A stretch of DNA of 64,000 bases from Corydoras sp. C115 (taxonomy: Eukaryota; Chordata; Actinopteri; Siluriformes; Callichthyidae). Within the stretch, counting starts at the first letter, position 1, and each line of letters starts with the position of its first letter. The position numbers and the translations under genes are program-made. Shown piece after piece: positions 45,210 to 57,694 of the stretch. The notes under the pieces were generated by a model, which saw only the letters and a list, made by a program, of their open reading frames with translations, had not been told where the DNA came from and made no database searches. The DNA lies in contig JAFMOC010000007.1 of assembly GCA_019802505.1 (NCBI GenBank), forward strand, positions 3,133,001 through 3,197,000. The letters are read 5' to 3'.

Positions 45210-48143
45210 GTGTGCCAAAAAAATCTCATTAATATCAATACAACCTCAAGTAATGTAAGAAACACTTTTAAGTTAAAACTTGGGTTATTAAACATTAGGT
45301 CACTGTCATCAAAATCAGCTCTAGTTCAAGAAATAATAACTGATAACTTTCTAAATGTCTTTTGTCTCACAGAGACCTGGATTAGGGCCAATGAGTACCT
45401 AGCATTAAATGATGACTCTCCACCTGGTTATACTTATGCTCATAAACCACGTCTTAGTGGACGAGGAGGTGGAGTGGCTACGATCTATAAAGAAAACATA
45501 AATGTAACACTTAATAATAAGTATGAGTCAAAATCCTTCGAAGCGCTTGTACTCAACATAAGCAGTTCATCTTCATTAAAGAATAAATCCAACCTAATGC
45601 ATCTTATTACCATTTACCGCCCTCCCGGCCCATATACAGAGTTTATTAAAGAATTTGGTGAATTTCTCTCTAACATAGTAATCTCATCAGACAAGGCCTT
45701 AATAGTCGGTGACTTCAATGTTCACTTTGAAAACCCACTAGACTCATCTAAATTAGCCTTTGACTCCATCCTAGATTCCATGGGCATTACTCAAAGTGTA
45801 GTTGGTAAAACACATCGCTGTAAACATACATTAGACTTAGTTTTATCACATGGTATTAACATTAATAATTTAACTATTGTTCCACTATGTGAGGTCATCT
45901 CCGATCACTATTTGATAACCTACGATTTAGAAATTGATACTGATCCAGTCATTAAACCGCGATATGACATGAAGCGTACAATCATCCCCTCTACTGCTGT
46001 GTCATTCCTACAACATTTACCCGAATTAAACATTAAACCAGCATCAGGACCCGATGAACTTGAAAACACAGCGGATTACCTTAAACATATGTTTTCTGCA
46101 ACCTTAGACAGTGTCGCTCCACTTAAACTAAAAAGGATTAAAGATAAAAGACTCGTTCCATGGTTTAATGATCAAACACGCGCCCTAAAACAAGCCACTA
46201 GAACCATGGAGCGTAAATGGAGACAAACTAAATTAGAGGTATTTAGGGTTGCATGGAAGGACTGTATGACTGAGTACAAACATGCACTCAATGCAGCGAA
46301 GACTAAATATTATTCTGAATTAATAGAGAACAACAAAAACAACCAAAGATTCCTCTTTAGTACCATTGCCAAATTAACTCGAAGTGCTACTGAATCAGAT
46401 TCACAGATTCACTCACAGTTCAGCAGCAATGATTTCATGAATTTCTTTAGTGATAAAATTGAAAACATAAGACTTAAATCATCTAATGCTTTGTGTAGCG
46501 TAACCAATAATCAACCCTCAATGATTTCTGAAAAATCTAGTGGTAGAGAAAATAATATAGTACAAGAGTTAAATACCTTTAACCCCATATCTAAAAAAGA
46601 GCTTGTCTCATTAATTACACAATCAAAGACAACATCCTGTATGTTAGACCCAATACCAACAAATCTGCTTAAAGACCTCCTACCAAATATCACAGAGCCT
46701 TTTATAAACATTATAAATTCATCACTTAAAATAGGCTATGTCCCCAAAAATCTGAAGTGTGCAGTCATTAAACCATTACTTAAAAAACCTAATTTAGATC
46801 CTCTAATACTGTCCAACTATAGACCAATATCAAATCTTCCTTTTGTCTCTAAAATCCTAGAAAAAATAGTGTTCAACCAGCTGAATCGCCATCTTCTAGC
46901 TAATAACGTTCATGAAGTTTTTCAGTCAGGTTTTAGGTCTCACCATAGCACTGAGACAGCCTTAATTAAAGTTGTTAATGACTTATTAATGTCCTCTGAT
47001 AATAACCAAATCTCTTTTCTTGTATTATTAGATCTTAGTGCAGCCTTTGACACTATAGACCATAACATCTTAGTTGATAGATTAGAAAACATTGTGGGTG
47101 TTACAGGATCTGCACTCCAGTGGTTTAAATCCTACCTGACTGATCGATATCAATTCACCTGTGTTAACAACCAATATTCTGATCTCGCTAAAGTTAAATA
47201 TGGTGTCCCACAAGGGTCAGTTCTGGGTCCACTCCTATTTGCATTATATATGCTTCCATTGGGATCAATTATTCGTAAACATGGAATCAGTTTCCACTCA
47301 TATGCAGATGATACACAGTTATATGTTTCAGCTAACCCTAATGATGGTTGTTCAGTCACTAAGCTCGAGGACTGCATCCAAGATATTAAAATGTGGATGT
47401 CAAAAAACTTCCTACTGCTAAATTCTGATAAAACAGAGTTTCTGATAGTTGGACCCAAGGACAAAATTAACAAAGCTTCTAACACTATGTTAAACCTTGA
47501 TAACTCTTTAATTAGACCCAGTTCATCTGTAAATAATCTCGGTGTCATTATTGATTCAGATCTCTCCTTTACAAAGCACATTAGCAATATTACTAGAATT
47601 GCATTTTTTCACCTTCGTAACATTTCAAAGCTACGAAATATCCTCTCCCTCCAAGATGCAGAAAAACTAATTCATGCTTTTATTACCTCAAGGTTAGATT
47701 ATTGTAATTCACTTCTGACAGGATGTTCTAATAAATCATTACATAAATTACAACTTGTGCAGAATGCTGCAGCTAGAGTTTTAACTAAAACCAGAAAGTT
47801 TGATCATATAACTCCTGTGTTATCAAACTTGCACTGGCTACCAGTTAAGTTTTGTATCGAGTACAAAATTTTATTAATAACATGTAAAATTTTACATAAC
47901 CAGGCTCCACAGTATCTGAGTGAGCTGATTCAATTGTACCAGCCGACACGTGAGCTCCGATCTCAAGGTGCTGGCTTACTCTTAGCTCCTAGAATAAATA
48001 AAATTACTGCTGGTGGAAGAGCGTTCTCCCACAAGGCTCCTCAACTTTGGAATAGCCTTCCAGTTACTGTTCGTGATTCTGAATCACTATTAATCTTTAA
48101 AAATAAATTAAAAACACATTTATTTAATCTTGCGTTTAACTAA
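45210..48143 (+). CDS. L2 LINE ORF2: AP endonuclease and reverse transcriptase
   Basis: 977 residues, no interruptions. The endonuclease domain shows LLNIRSLSSK, CLTETWI, RGGGVATIYK, YRPPGPY, IVGDFNVHFENP, TLDLVLSHG and ISDHY, the catalytic set of APE-type LINE nucleases. The reverse transcriptase shows SNYRPISNLPFVSKILEKI, FQSGFRSHHSTETAL, LVLLDLSAAFDTIDH, VPQGSVLGPLLFALYM, the HSYADDTQLY active site (YADD), and FLLLNSDKTEFLIVG. The Cys/His-containing C-terminus follows (RLDYCNSLLTGCSNKSLHKL, NLHWLPVKF). It would nick target DNA and prime reverse transcription of the element RNA. All key residues are present, so activity is plausible. It follows ORF1 by 153 nt. Confidence 0.93.
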   Translation: MCQKNLININTTSSNVRNTFKLKLGLLNIRSLSSKSALVQEIITDNFLNVFCLTETWIRANEYLALNDDSPPGYTYAHKPRLSGRGGGVATIYKENINVTLNNKYESKSFEALVLNISSSSSLKNKSNLMHLITIYRPPGPYTEFIKEFGEFLSNIVISSDKALIVGDFNVHFENPLDSSKLAFDSILDSMGITQSVVGKTHRCKHTLDLVLSHGININNLTIVPLCEVISDHYLITYDLEIDTDPVIKPRYDMKRTIIPSTAVSFLQHLPELNIKPASGPDELENTADYLKHMFSATLDSVAPLKLKRIKDKRLVPWFNDQTRALKQATRTMERKWRQTKLEVFRVAWKDCMTEYKHALNAAKTKYYSELIENNKNNQRFLFSTIAKLTRSATESDSQIHSQFSSNDFMNFFSDKIENIRLKSSNALCSVTNNQPSMISEKSSGRENNIVQELNTFNPISKKELVSLITQSKTTSCMLDPIPTNLLKDLLPNITEPFINIINSSLKIGYVPKNLKCAVIKPLLKKPNLDPLILSNYRPISNLPFVSKILEKIVFNQLNRHLLANNVHEVFQSGFRSHHSTETALIKVVNDLLMSSDNNQISFLVLLDLSAAFDTIDHNILVDRLENIVGVTGSALQWFKSYLTDRYQFTCVNNQYSDLAKVKYGVPQGSVLGPLLFALYMLPLGSIIRKHGISFHSYADDTQLYVSANPNDGCSVTKLEDCIQDIKMWMSKNFLLLNSDKTEFLIVGPKDKINKASNTMLNLDNSLIRPSSSVNNLGVIIDSDLSFTKHISNITRIAFFHLRNISKLRNILSLQDAEKLIHAFITSRLDYCNSLLTGCSNKSLHKLQLVQNAAARVLTKTRKFDHITPVLSNLHWLPVKFCIEYKILLITCKILHNQAPQYLSELIQLYQPTRELRSQGAGLLLAPRINKITAGGRAFSHKAPQLWNSLPVTVRDSESLLIFKNKLKTHLFNLAFN

Positions 48144-48862
48144 TCCCCTGTAGATAAAGATGTAGATCTCAGACTTGGCTGTGTTGGGGGGTAATCTCTG
48201 ATCAGTGTATGCTGGCATTTCATCTCTTCACCCACCTCATCATTAATGGGGGGGTGTGGCGCTGGAATGATGCTGTTCCGGGGCGCCATCTCAACTATGT
48301 AGAGTCTGCAGTATCTGCCTCTTTTAGTTATGCTGCTCTAGTCAGCGATGCCGGAGTCACATGCTGCACTGTGTCAATTAATTACTTATTAATTAAATGC
48401 CGTGCTTTATTATTAGCTCTAACTCCCTTCCTTTGTCTGTTTCTTTTGAGGTGTCCCCCGGCTTCCTGGAGATCCATGGCTCTGCTTACGAATACTGTAT
48501 GGATCCTGACAAGGCGGTCCTGCAGGACGCCCCCTAATGGACTCACATATAGTTTTCTAGTTGTTAGTTTTTCCATTTGTTTAGTATCTGGACATGGCTG
48601 TTCTACACTGTTGTTGCTGCCCGGCCGCTCAAGGAGGATGAGTCCCCCATTGAGTCTTGGTCCTCCCAAGGTTTCTTCCTTAAATAACAACATAAAAGGG
48701 AGTTTTTTCTTGCCACTGTCGCTTCGGCTTGCTCTTTGGGGGTTTAAAGGCTTTTCATTCTGTAAAGCTGCTTTGTGACAATGTACTGTTGTAAAAAGCG
48801 CTATATAAATAAATTACTTGACTTGACTTGACTTGACTTACTGGCATCTACATAGTTTGAAG

Positions 48863-49695
48863 TAGCGCTTACAATTGAGCCAGATACAGTTCTGTTTCTC
48901 CTTTAGGATAGAAACTGTGTACTATTCTCAAAGTTGTAACCAACCTCTTTCTGAGCCTTAAAAAAGTCAGAAATTTTCAGGTATGTTGACTTACAGCTTT
49001 AAACTAAAATGTCCCGATATGATAACTTTGTCTTTGTTTAAGACAGATCATTATAAACTACTCATATTAATGATGTTCAAGATTAAGGTAAGTTAACTTT
49101 CAATGTTTCTGGCATTGTAATGTAATCAGAGAACAGATTGTAATGGCTTAAAGAATGATGCAACTATAAAATATTGTTTTAGGCTGTTGACTATTTAAAA
49201 GGTGGTTGCACTTGGACCATATTTATTGCAAGCCCTTACCTTAGCCAAGCATCACTGTATAGGCAATGGGTTATAGGTTAATAATAATTAGTAATAATAA
49301 TAATAGTTATTTAGGATTCCAAAAGTTATATCAATGGACTTCAATTTTTTTCAAACATGTACCACTTTGATCGATTTAATTTACAAATTGACCATTTTAA
49401 CATATTTTATTTAACTTTGTGGGCCTGTTATTTAGGACATGCTTAGATTCCCATTTCTACCTTATGTTGTCACATGATTGTTCATGCTCAAACTTCGTCA
49501 AAATCATTTGCCTAGGGTAAGACTTTTCAAGGGCACACTATACGGATTAACACAACATCAGAAGCAGTGGCTGCTGTTTATAAAACGATGTCCAATCTGT
49601 GTGCATTGTCTGCAAAATAATTAAGACAAGAATATCAAAAGAATGTTGTTCTTTACCAAAATGTGTATTATGAATAAAAGTATAGATAGAGAGCA
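48863..49695. other. No gene recognised
   Basis: Unique AT-rich DNA between the L2 element and the next SINE. No ORF or RNA gene that I can support. Confidence 0.5.
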
Positions 49696-49707
49696 ATATT
49701 AATATCA

Positions 49708-50062
49708 TTCATTCATTCATTCATTCATTATCTTCCTCTTTATCCTCTATTAGGGTCGCGGTGGGGTTCCCCATGCCCATCCAGGGGAGAACGTTTCAGG
49801 CGCTGGGCAGATACACCCATGACAGGGCGCCAACCTATCGCTGGGCACACACTCACTCACACACACACATTCTTTATGGGGAAATTTGGAGAAATCAATT
49901 GACTTGATCCATGTTTTTGGACTGTGGGAGGAAACCGAAGAACCCGGAGGAAACCCACACAGACACGGGGAGAACATGGAAACTCCACCCAGATGGGGAA
50001 TCGAACCGGGAATCCCTAGCGCTGAGAGGCGAACGTGCTAACCACTAAGCCACCGTGCCGCC
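49708..50062 (-). mobile_element. tRNA-headed SINE with 12-bp target duplication
   Basis: Flanked by atattaatatca at 49,696-49,707 and 50,063-50,074. Minus orientation, full length, head at right (gccaccgtgccgcc), tail (TCAT)n at left. Confidence 0.92.
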
Positions 50063-50074
50063 ATATTAATATCA

Positions 50075-51036
50075 ATATTAATAAAATATTTATGAATGCA
50101 ATAATTATAGAACTATTATCTATTTATTTGGCAGTATAAATGCTTACTAAGCATGACCCGTAGGTGGCGAAATTACATCACATATGTGTGTAAGCAGCCC
50201 TATACAATGGTTGTATGATTAAACATAATTGCCAATAAGAAACATCTACAATTGTCCTTGTAGTCAATAAAAGTGTTACTTATCATCTATTTTGTGTATA
50301 GATAAAAGTAAATTTAAGCACAAAATTATTATTTCAAAAATATGTCAATTCAATTGTAGGCTTTTGCAATTTTAAGCAACATAAAACCAACACAATTTTG
50401 CCAGTACACATTAGTAGTGGGGAGATAAAGACTTTATTTTATTTATATTAATAGAAATATATGAAAACATCATATAACTATGCATGGGGAATCCCCCCTT
50501 CGCGACCCTAGTAGAGGATAAAGCGAAAGATACTGTAATTGATGGATGAATATAACTATGTTTATAAACTTTGTATAACTTGTAATTTGGTTGTGCAAGA
50601 ATTCCACCTAGAAAAACATTATAACAGACATTAAAAGTCTAAATAGAACTTTAACAGAAAATAGTTGAGATAAGCAGCTATATATAAGTCTTTAACAGGC
50701 TTTTGAAAATTCATGATAACTTTAAGAATTCTAAAGTTGCAAGCCAAAGCTGGCATTTTCTCTATTAATTAATGTTTCTATATATTGCACCAAATAATAA
50801 TAATTTAAAATAATAATTAGGTTGTTCGTCATAAAGCTGGTTTAAGAATAGTGTAGATCTGTTCATATGCCTGGGAACCAAACTAAAGAATATGGTAAAA
50901 ACTTATTAAAGTATACGTACTACATGTAATATCAAAAGGCTATATTCTTTAGATCTAAAATGCAAAAATGATAAAACTATATTTGTTAAAATAATTTGTA
51001 CTGTGGGTTCATGTTCATGGATTAATTTGCTGCTGT
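50075..51036. other. No gene recognised; SINE tail fragment at 50,480-50,552
   Basis: AT-rich DNA. Positions 50,480-50,552 read gcatggggaat, cgcgaccctagtagaggata and aagcg, then gatggatgaa, the 3' end of the same SINE family, 5'-truncated, + orientation. Confidence 0.6.
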
Positions 51037-51436
51037 TGTTAAGAAGCTGCACTCCCTGTCATTCCGACTCCGCCTCCTCGTTCACCTCTTTATCCTCACC
51101 TGCAGTCAATCTACTAGCAGGCTACTTAAACCCTTTGTTGCCTCCACTCCAGTGCCAGAGAATTAGTTTTCCAAGCCACAATGGAAATTACCATTCCCAG
51201 GTCTTCCATGTATGCTTTGTGTATATGATATTTAACATTTGCCTTCTCTCCTTCGTGTCACCCAATTGCTTTTCATTGTTCTCCTGGCCCTGTCTCCTGA
51301 ACCCGTATTTAAAGCCAAACCTTGCCTCATTACTGCCATTGCTCCTACTCATATTACTGCCTTACTGCAATTAAACTCTTTGCATTCTATCCAGCATTTT
51401 TGTGAATTGTGTTCGAAACCTGGTTCCATCCTAACA
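51037..51436 (+). mobile_element. 5' LTR of a Ty3/gypsy element
   Basis: Begins TGTTAA and ends TAACA, an inverted terminal pair, about 400 bp. It contains ctacttaaaccctttgttgc and caattaaactctttgcattc, which recur with changes in the split 3' LTR (53,789-53,806 plus 61,034-61,729). The gag start follows at 51,454. Confidence 0.75.
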
Positions 51437-53788
51437 GAATTCTCTGGCCAGACATGGAACCATCAAATATTCATACAGATAATCAGAACCCACTGAAAAC
51501 GCACCATAACCAACAGGCCTCCATGTTGAGCCAGAATGAGCAGCTGCTGATGTCGCTGGTTGAGAGTAGTCGACAGCTAGTGATCCAGATGGGAGAGATC
51601 GGAAGATGTGTAGCCTCTCTGCACCTTTCATGGCCACGGCTAGTCCTCTGCCACCTCCAAGCCACACACTAGATCCTGTCTCACCCATGTTCCAAGCTCA
51701 ATCTGAAGTATGGTGGTACACCCAGAAACTTATTATGGTGAACTCGCTAAATGCCAAGGCTTCTTGTTTCAGTGTGCACTGATGTTTCGCCTGCGTCCGT
51801 CTACGTTTGCATCTGATTCAATCAAGGTGACCTATATCCTGAGCCTGTTGCGGGGAAGAGCCCTGGCCTGGACAGAGGCTTCACAGACCCTAGCCAGTCC
51901 TCAGGTAGGTTTATATGAAGATTTTTTGCTCCAATCTCGAACAGTCTTTGACCATCCTAATCACAACGGCGATGCTGCCAATCAACTGCTGGATTTATGA
52001 CAGGGATCGCATTCTGTGGCTGAATTTTCTGTGCAGTTCAACACCCTAATCTCAGACGCGAGTTGGGGGACTTCGCCCTCCGTGCCATATTTCGCCGGGG
52101 TCTGAACGATCACCTACGCGATGAACTGGCTACACGTGCCGAACCCTCCAGCCTAAAGGACCTTATAAATCTAGCAATTCCCATAGATGGCATAATCCGT
52201 GAACACCGCCGTGAACATGCGACCAGATCTGAGAGATCATTTTTCCTTCATCGTTTTGCTTCCAATCATTCTGGAACCAATTCTTTCCCATCTCTATCCA
52301 ATTTACAAGATCAGGACACGCCCACTGAGTCTATGCAGCTGGGGCACATGCTACTAACTTCCAAAGTGCGCACATGGAGATTTCAGTCATGGCAATGGGA
52401 TGTATGTGCTGTGGTACACCAGGGCATTGACAATTGGAATGCCCCATTCGACCAAAAGACCAAGCACGACATTAGGTCTGAGGTCACTGTTGGGCTCAAA
52501 CTCCATACGTTAAAACCTCCATCTTCCATACCTGTTACCCTCTGTAGTTTCACGCACAAGGAAGTGTCTCTGTCCGCACTCATTGATTCAGGCTCAGACA
52601 TGATTCTTATTCATGACGGTCTTGTTTCCCAATTGGATGCATCTCTCAAGGAACTCATTCATTCCCAGAATGCCCTGGCACTAGATGGCACTATGCTTAC
52701 CTGCATTACATATAATTCGACACACCTATTTCTATTAATATTTCTGGCAATCATTGTGAAGACTTAACATTTTCTGTTATTAAATCACCACAATGCCCCT
52801 GGGTACTTGGATTCCCCTGGTTGGCACTCCATGATCCCCAGATCAACTGGCACCAGAGTATGATCACATCTTGGAGCAAACAAATTATTGTTATGCCCAC
52901 TGTCTATGTGCCGCCACTCGACTAACTTTCTACTAACAGGGTTCTTCTTTGTTGAAAAGAAAGATGAGACTCTCCGGCCTTGCATTGACTATCGCGGTCT
53001 CAATCAGATCACTGTTCGCAACAAGTACCCTTTACCCTTCTCCAACTATGTGTTTGAATCTCTCTAAGGTGCCACTATTTTCTCCAAACTTGACCTGCGC
53101 AATGCCTACCACCTAGTGTGCATCCGCGAAGGAGACGAATTGCCAACGGACAAGCTGAGAGAGTGAACTAGGTGGTTGAGGAGTCCCTTCATGGTGCAAC
53201 ACTGCCGAACACCCTGACCGGTGGAGCACACACCTGGCCTGGATGGAATATGCCCTAAACTCTCAGCTGTTCCTCCTCTGGCAAATATCCTTTTGAGGCC
53301 TCCCTGGACTACAAGCCACCACTTTTTTCCAAAAAAGAGCTCGATCTGGCAGTTCCTCTCCACATGCGCTGTTGTCGCCGGATTTGTATATCCACCAAGA
53401 CGGCCCTAATCAAAGCCCAGTCTGCCACCGGGCGCTCTGCCAATCGTCGCCGCCAACCCTGCCCCAAGTACCGTCCTGCCCAATCAGTGTGGCTTTCGGC
53501 CCGCGATGTCCCCCTTACGGAGTCACATTCCGTAAACTGGCCCCTCGCTTAATTGGCCCCTATTTCATCTCCATGATTGATGGACAGCCTGCATTCACCA
53601 TACACTGGCTTCTGGACTCTTGTCACCATGGCCGTGGAACTCAGTATCTGGTAGATTGGCAGGGATATGGTCCCGAAGAGTGCTCCTGAGTCCCACGATC
53701 TGCCATTCTGGACACTGCCCTCATTCGGGAGTTTCACCTCAGACACCCAGATAAACCTGGAAGGGTGCCCGTTTGGGGGGGGGGCTAA
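51437..53788 (+). pseudogene. Ty3/gypsy internal region: broken gag, protease, RT, integrase, chromodomain
   Basis: The gag frame starts at 51,454 and continues in pieces to about 52,300 (LRGRALAWTEASQTLA; RGLNDHLRDELATRAEPSSL). A protease-like ALIDSGSD lies near 52,576. The RT start is near 52,945 (KKDETLRPCIDYRGLNQITV; FSKLDLRNAYHL). The text then jumps at about 53,135 to the integrase end (TNGQAERVN; HLAWMEYALNS), so RNase H, most of RT and the integrase core are deleted. A chromodomain-like end follows (TQYLVDWQGYGPEEC; REFHLRHPDKPGR). A G-rich polypurine tract precedes the 3' LTR. Several stops and frameshifts are present. Element not functional. Confidence 0.85.
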
Positions 53789-53806
53789 TGTTAACTCCCT
53801 GTCATT
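53789..53806 (+). mobile_element. First piece of the gypsy 3' LTR
   Basis: TGTTAACTCCCTGTCATT matches the 5' LTR start (TGTTAA, then a 10-bp insertion there, then CTCCCTGTCATT). The match stops where the L2 tail begins; the rest of the LTR lies at 61,034-61,729. Confidence 0.8.
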
Positions 53807-54103
53807 AAGTTCAAGTTATTTATATAGCGCTTTTTACAACAGTACGTCGTCACAAAGCAACTAAACAGAATGAAAAGCCTTTAAACCCACAAAGAGCAAT
53901 CCAGAGCGACAGTGGCAAGAAAAAACTCCCTGTTATGTTGTTATTTTAAGGAAGAAACCTTGGGAGGACCAAGATTCAGTAGCGGACTCATCCTCCTTGA
54001 GCGGCCAGGCAGCAACAACAGTGTAGGACAGTCATGTACAGATAGTGTCGAGATCGGGTGACTATATTTAACAAATGGAAAAACTCCAACAACTGGAAAA
54101 CTA

Positions 54104-55719
54104 CAGTGGTGTGAAAGTGTTTGCCCCCTTCCTCATTTCCTGTTTTTTTGCATGTTTGTCACACTTAAGTGTTTCGGAACATCAAACCAATTTAAACAGT
54201 AGTCAAGGACAACACAAGTAAACACAAAATGCAATTTGTAAATGAAGGTGTTTATTATTAAAGGAGAAAAAAATCCAAACCATCATGGCCCTGTGTGAAA
54301 AAGTGATTGCCCCCCTAAACCTAATAACTGGTTGGTCCACCCTTAGTAGCTATAACTGCAAACAAGCTTTTGCGATAACTTGCAATGAGTTTTACAGCGT
54401 TCTGGAGGAATTTTGGCCCACTCATCTTTGCAGAATTGTTCTAATTCAGTTACATTAGAGGGTTTTCGAGCATGAACGGCCTTTTTAAGGTCATACCACA
54501 ACATCTCTATAGGATTCAGGTCAGAACTTTTGCTAGGCCACTCCAAAGTCTTCATTTTGTTTTTCTTCAGTCATTCAGAGGTGGACTTGCTGGTGTGTTT
54601 TGGATCATTGTCCTGCTGCAGAACCCAAGTTCGTTTCAGCTTGAGTTCACGAACAGATGGTCGGACATTCTCCTTCAGGATCTTTTGGTAGACAGCAGAA
54701 TTCATAGTTCCATTTATCACAGCAAGTCTTCCAGGTCCTGCCGCAGCAAAACAGCCCCAGTCCATCACACTACCACCACCATATTTTACTGTTGGTATAA
54801 TGTTCTTTTTCTGAAATGCAGTGTTCCTTTTACGCCAGATGTAATGGGACACACACCTTCCAAAGAGTTCCACTTTTGTCTCATCGGTCCACAGAATGTT
54901 TTCCCAAAAGTGTTGGGGATCATCAAGATGTGTTTTGGAAAAATTGAGATGAGCTTTAATGTTCTTTTTGCTCAGCAGTGGTTTTCTTCTTGGAACTCTG
55001 CCATGCAGGCCATTTTTGCCCAGTTTTTTTCTGATGGAGGAGGCATGAACGCTGACCTTAACTGAGGCAAGTGAGGCCTGCAGTTCTTTGGACGTTGTTG
55101 TGGGGTCTTTTGTGACCTCTTGAATGAGTCGTCGCTGCGCTCTTGGGGTAATTTTGGGCGGCCGGCCACTCCTGGGAAGGTTCACCACTGTTCCATGTCT
55201 TCGCCATTTGTGGATAATGGCCCTCACTGTGGTTCGCTGGATTCCCAAAGCTTTGAAAATGGCTTTATATCCCTTTCCAGACTGATAGATCTCAATTACT
55301 TTATTTCTCAATTGTTCCTGAATTTCTTTGGATCTCGGCATGATGTGTAGCTTTTAAGGATCTTTTGGTGGACTTTACTGTGTCAGGCAGCTCCTATTTA
55401 AGTGATGTCTTGATTGAGAACAGGTGTGGCAATAATCAGGCCTGGGTGTGGCTAGAGAAATTGAACTCAGGTGTTAAAAACCACAGTTATAGTATGTTTT
55501 AACAAGGGGGCAATCACTTTTTCACACAGGGCCATGATGGTTTGGATTTTTTTTCTCCTTTAATAATAAACACCTTCATTTACAAATTGCATTTTGTGTT
55601 TACTTGTGTTGTCCTTGACTATTGTTTAAATTGGTTTGATGTTCTGAAACACTTAAGTGTGACAAACATGCAAAAAAACAGTAAATTAGGAAGGGGGCAA
55701 ACACTTTTTCACACCACTG
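54104..55719 (-). mobile_element. Tc1-type DNA transposon inserted in the L2 3' UTR
   Basis: Inverted ends CAGTGGTGTGAAAGTGTTTG and its complement at right (caaacactttttcacaccactg), flanked by the TA duplication at 54,102-54,103 and 55,720-55,721. Length 1,616 bp, the usual Tc1 size. The L2 3'-UTR text is continuous across it. Confidence 0.95.
54343..55341 (-). pseudogene. Tc1 transposase, broken by one stop codon and a late frameshift
   Basis: Starts MPRSKEIQEQLRNKVIEIYQ. Paired-like HTH: GYKAIFKALGIQRTTVRAII, then the GRPPK hook and a second HTH. The DDE residues are present: ILWTDETKVELF, LQQDNDPKHTSKS and SSDLNPIEMLW (DD34E type). An in-frame TGA at 54,571-54,573 stands where Tc1 proteins have Trp (TSE-W-LK); the same frame continues to 54,343. 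Near the end the frame shifts, so the usual C-terminus appears in another frame. About 332 codons in all against about 340 in the family. It acts, when intact, by cut-and-paste at TA sites. This copy is dead but young. Confidence 0.93.
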
Positions 55720-57479
55720 TATATGTAGGTCCATTAAGGAGGTCATGCAGGACCGCCAGTCCAACCAATATCCAGGCTCCAACCAGTATTCGTCGTAGCG
55801 ACAGTGCTTCAGCAGAGCCATGGATGAAGGTCTGACTACTCCTTCAGGAAACCGGCCACACCTCAAAAGAAACAGACAAGGAAGGCAGTTAGAGCTAATA
55901 ATAAAGCACAGAATTTAAGTAATGAGTGATTGATTGACACAGTGTAGCGTGTGACTCCAGTTTCACTGACTAGAGCAGCATAACTAAAAGAGGCAGATAC
56001 TGCAAACTCTATATAATTGAGATGGCTCCCCGGAACAGCATAATTTCAGTGCCACCCCCCCCCCCCCCCCCCCCCCCATTAATGATGAGGTGGGTGAAGA
56101 GGTGAAACACCAGCACACACTGATTGTAGATTACCACCCCAACACAGCCAAGCCTGAGATCTACACCTTTATCTACAGGGGATTAATTAAACACAAGATT
56201 AAATAAATGTTTTTTATTTATTTTTAAAGATTAATAGTGATTCAGAATCACGAACAGTAACTGGAAGGCTATTCCAAAGTTGTGGAGCCTTGTGGGAGAA
56301 CACTCTTCCACCAGCAGTAATTTAATTTATTCTAGGAGCTAAGAGTAAACCAGCACCTTGAGAGCTGAGCTCATGTGTTGGCTTATACAATTGAATCAGC
56401 TCACTCAGACACTGTGGAGCCTGATTATGTATAATTTTATATGTTATCAATAAAATGTTGTGCTCAATACAAAATTTAACTTGTAGTTAGTGAAAGTTTG
56501 ATAACACAGGACTGATATGATCCAACGTTCTGGGTTTAGTTAAAACTCTAGCTGCAGCATTTTGCACAAGTTGTAATTTATGTAATGAATTTATTAGAAC
56601 ATCCTGTCAGAAGTGAATTACAATAATCTAACCTTGAGGTAATAAAAGCATGAATTAGTTTTTCTGCATCTTAGAGGGAGAGGATATTTCGTAGCTTTGA
56701 AATGTTACGAAGGTGAAAAAATGCAATTCTAGTAATATTGTTAATGTGCTTTGTAAAGGAGAGATCTGAATCAGTAATGACACCGAGATTATTTGCAGAT
56801 GAACTGGGTCTAATTAAGGAGTTATCAAGGTTTAACATAGTGTTAGAACCTTGTATAATTTTGTCCTTGGGTCTAACTATTAGAAACTCAGTTTTATCAG
56901 AATTTATCAGTAGGAAGTTTTTTGACATCCATATTTTAATATCTTGGATGCAGTCCTCGAGCTTACTGACTGAACGAACATCATTAGGGTTAGATGAAAT
57001 GTATAACTGTGTATCATATGAGTGGAAACTGATTCCATGTTTACGAATAATTAATCCCAATGGAAGCATATATAGCGCAAATAGGAGTGGACCCAGAACT
57101 GACCCTTGCGGAACACCATATTTAACTTTAGCAAGATCAGAACATTGGTTGTTAACACAGGTGAATAGATATCGATCTGTCAGATAGGATTTAAACCACT
57201 GGAGTGCATATCCTGTAATGCCCACAGTGTTTTCTAATCTATCAACTAAGATGTTATGGTCTATAGTGCCAAAGGCTGGACTAAGATCTAATAATACAAG
57301 AAAAGAGATTTGGTTATTGGACATTAGTAAGTCAATAAAGACTTTAATTAAGGCTGTCTCAGAGCTATGGTGAGACCTAAAACCTGACTGAAAAACTTCA
57401 TGAACGTTATTAGTTAGAAGATGGCGATTCAGCTGGTTGAACACAATTTTTTCTAGGATTTTAGAGACAAAAGGAAGGT

Positions 57480-57633
57480 TTAAAAGAGTTGGCTCCTTCG
57501 GCTCCCAACTGGCTCCTTTGACTTTTTTCGTGGCTTCTTTACTACTAAGACAATCTTTACTACACTTTCTGTCACTCATTTTCTTCACATAACCAGCTAT
57601 TTTCTCTATTTATTGCACAAACTTCTCTCGCTC

Positions 57634-57694
<61 letters not shown>

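Larger units (their letters stand above)
43683..48837 (+). mobile_element. Apparently intact L2-type LINE with long target duplication
   Basis: A 5' UTR of about 486 bp, ORF1 (44,169-45,056), a 153-bp spacer, ORF2 (45,210-48,143), and a 3' UTR ending gcgctatataaataaatt plus (ACTTG)n. Flanks are identical over about 25 bp: 43,658-43,682 and 48,838-48,862 (core ctggcatctacatagtttga). Both frames are open, so the copy is young and may be mobile. The esterase ORF1, the AP endonuclease, the RT sequence and the short-repeat 3' tail place it with the fish L2 (CR1-related) LINEs. Confidence 0.93.

Noticed and set aside
44468..45295. Minus-strand frames over L2 ORF1.
   Set aside because: Shadows of the real + strand ORF1 and the start of ORF2.
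48209..48778. 189-residue frame after L2 ORF2.
   Set aside because: It lies fully within the L2 3' UTR, which is shared as non-coding, frame-broken text by the other L2 copies.
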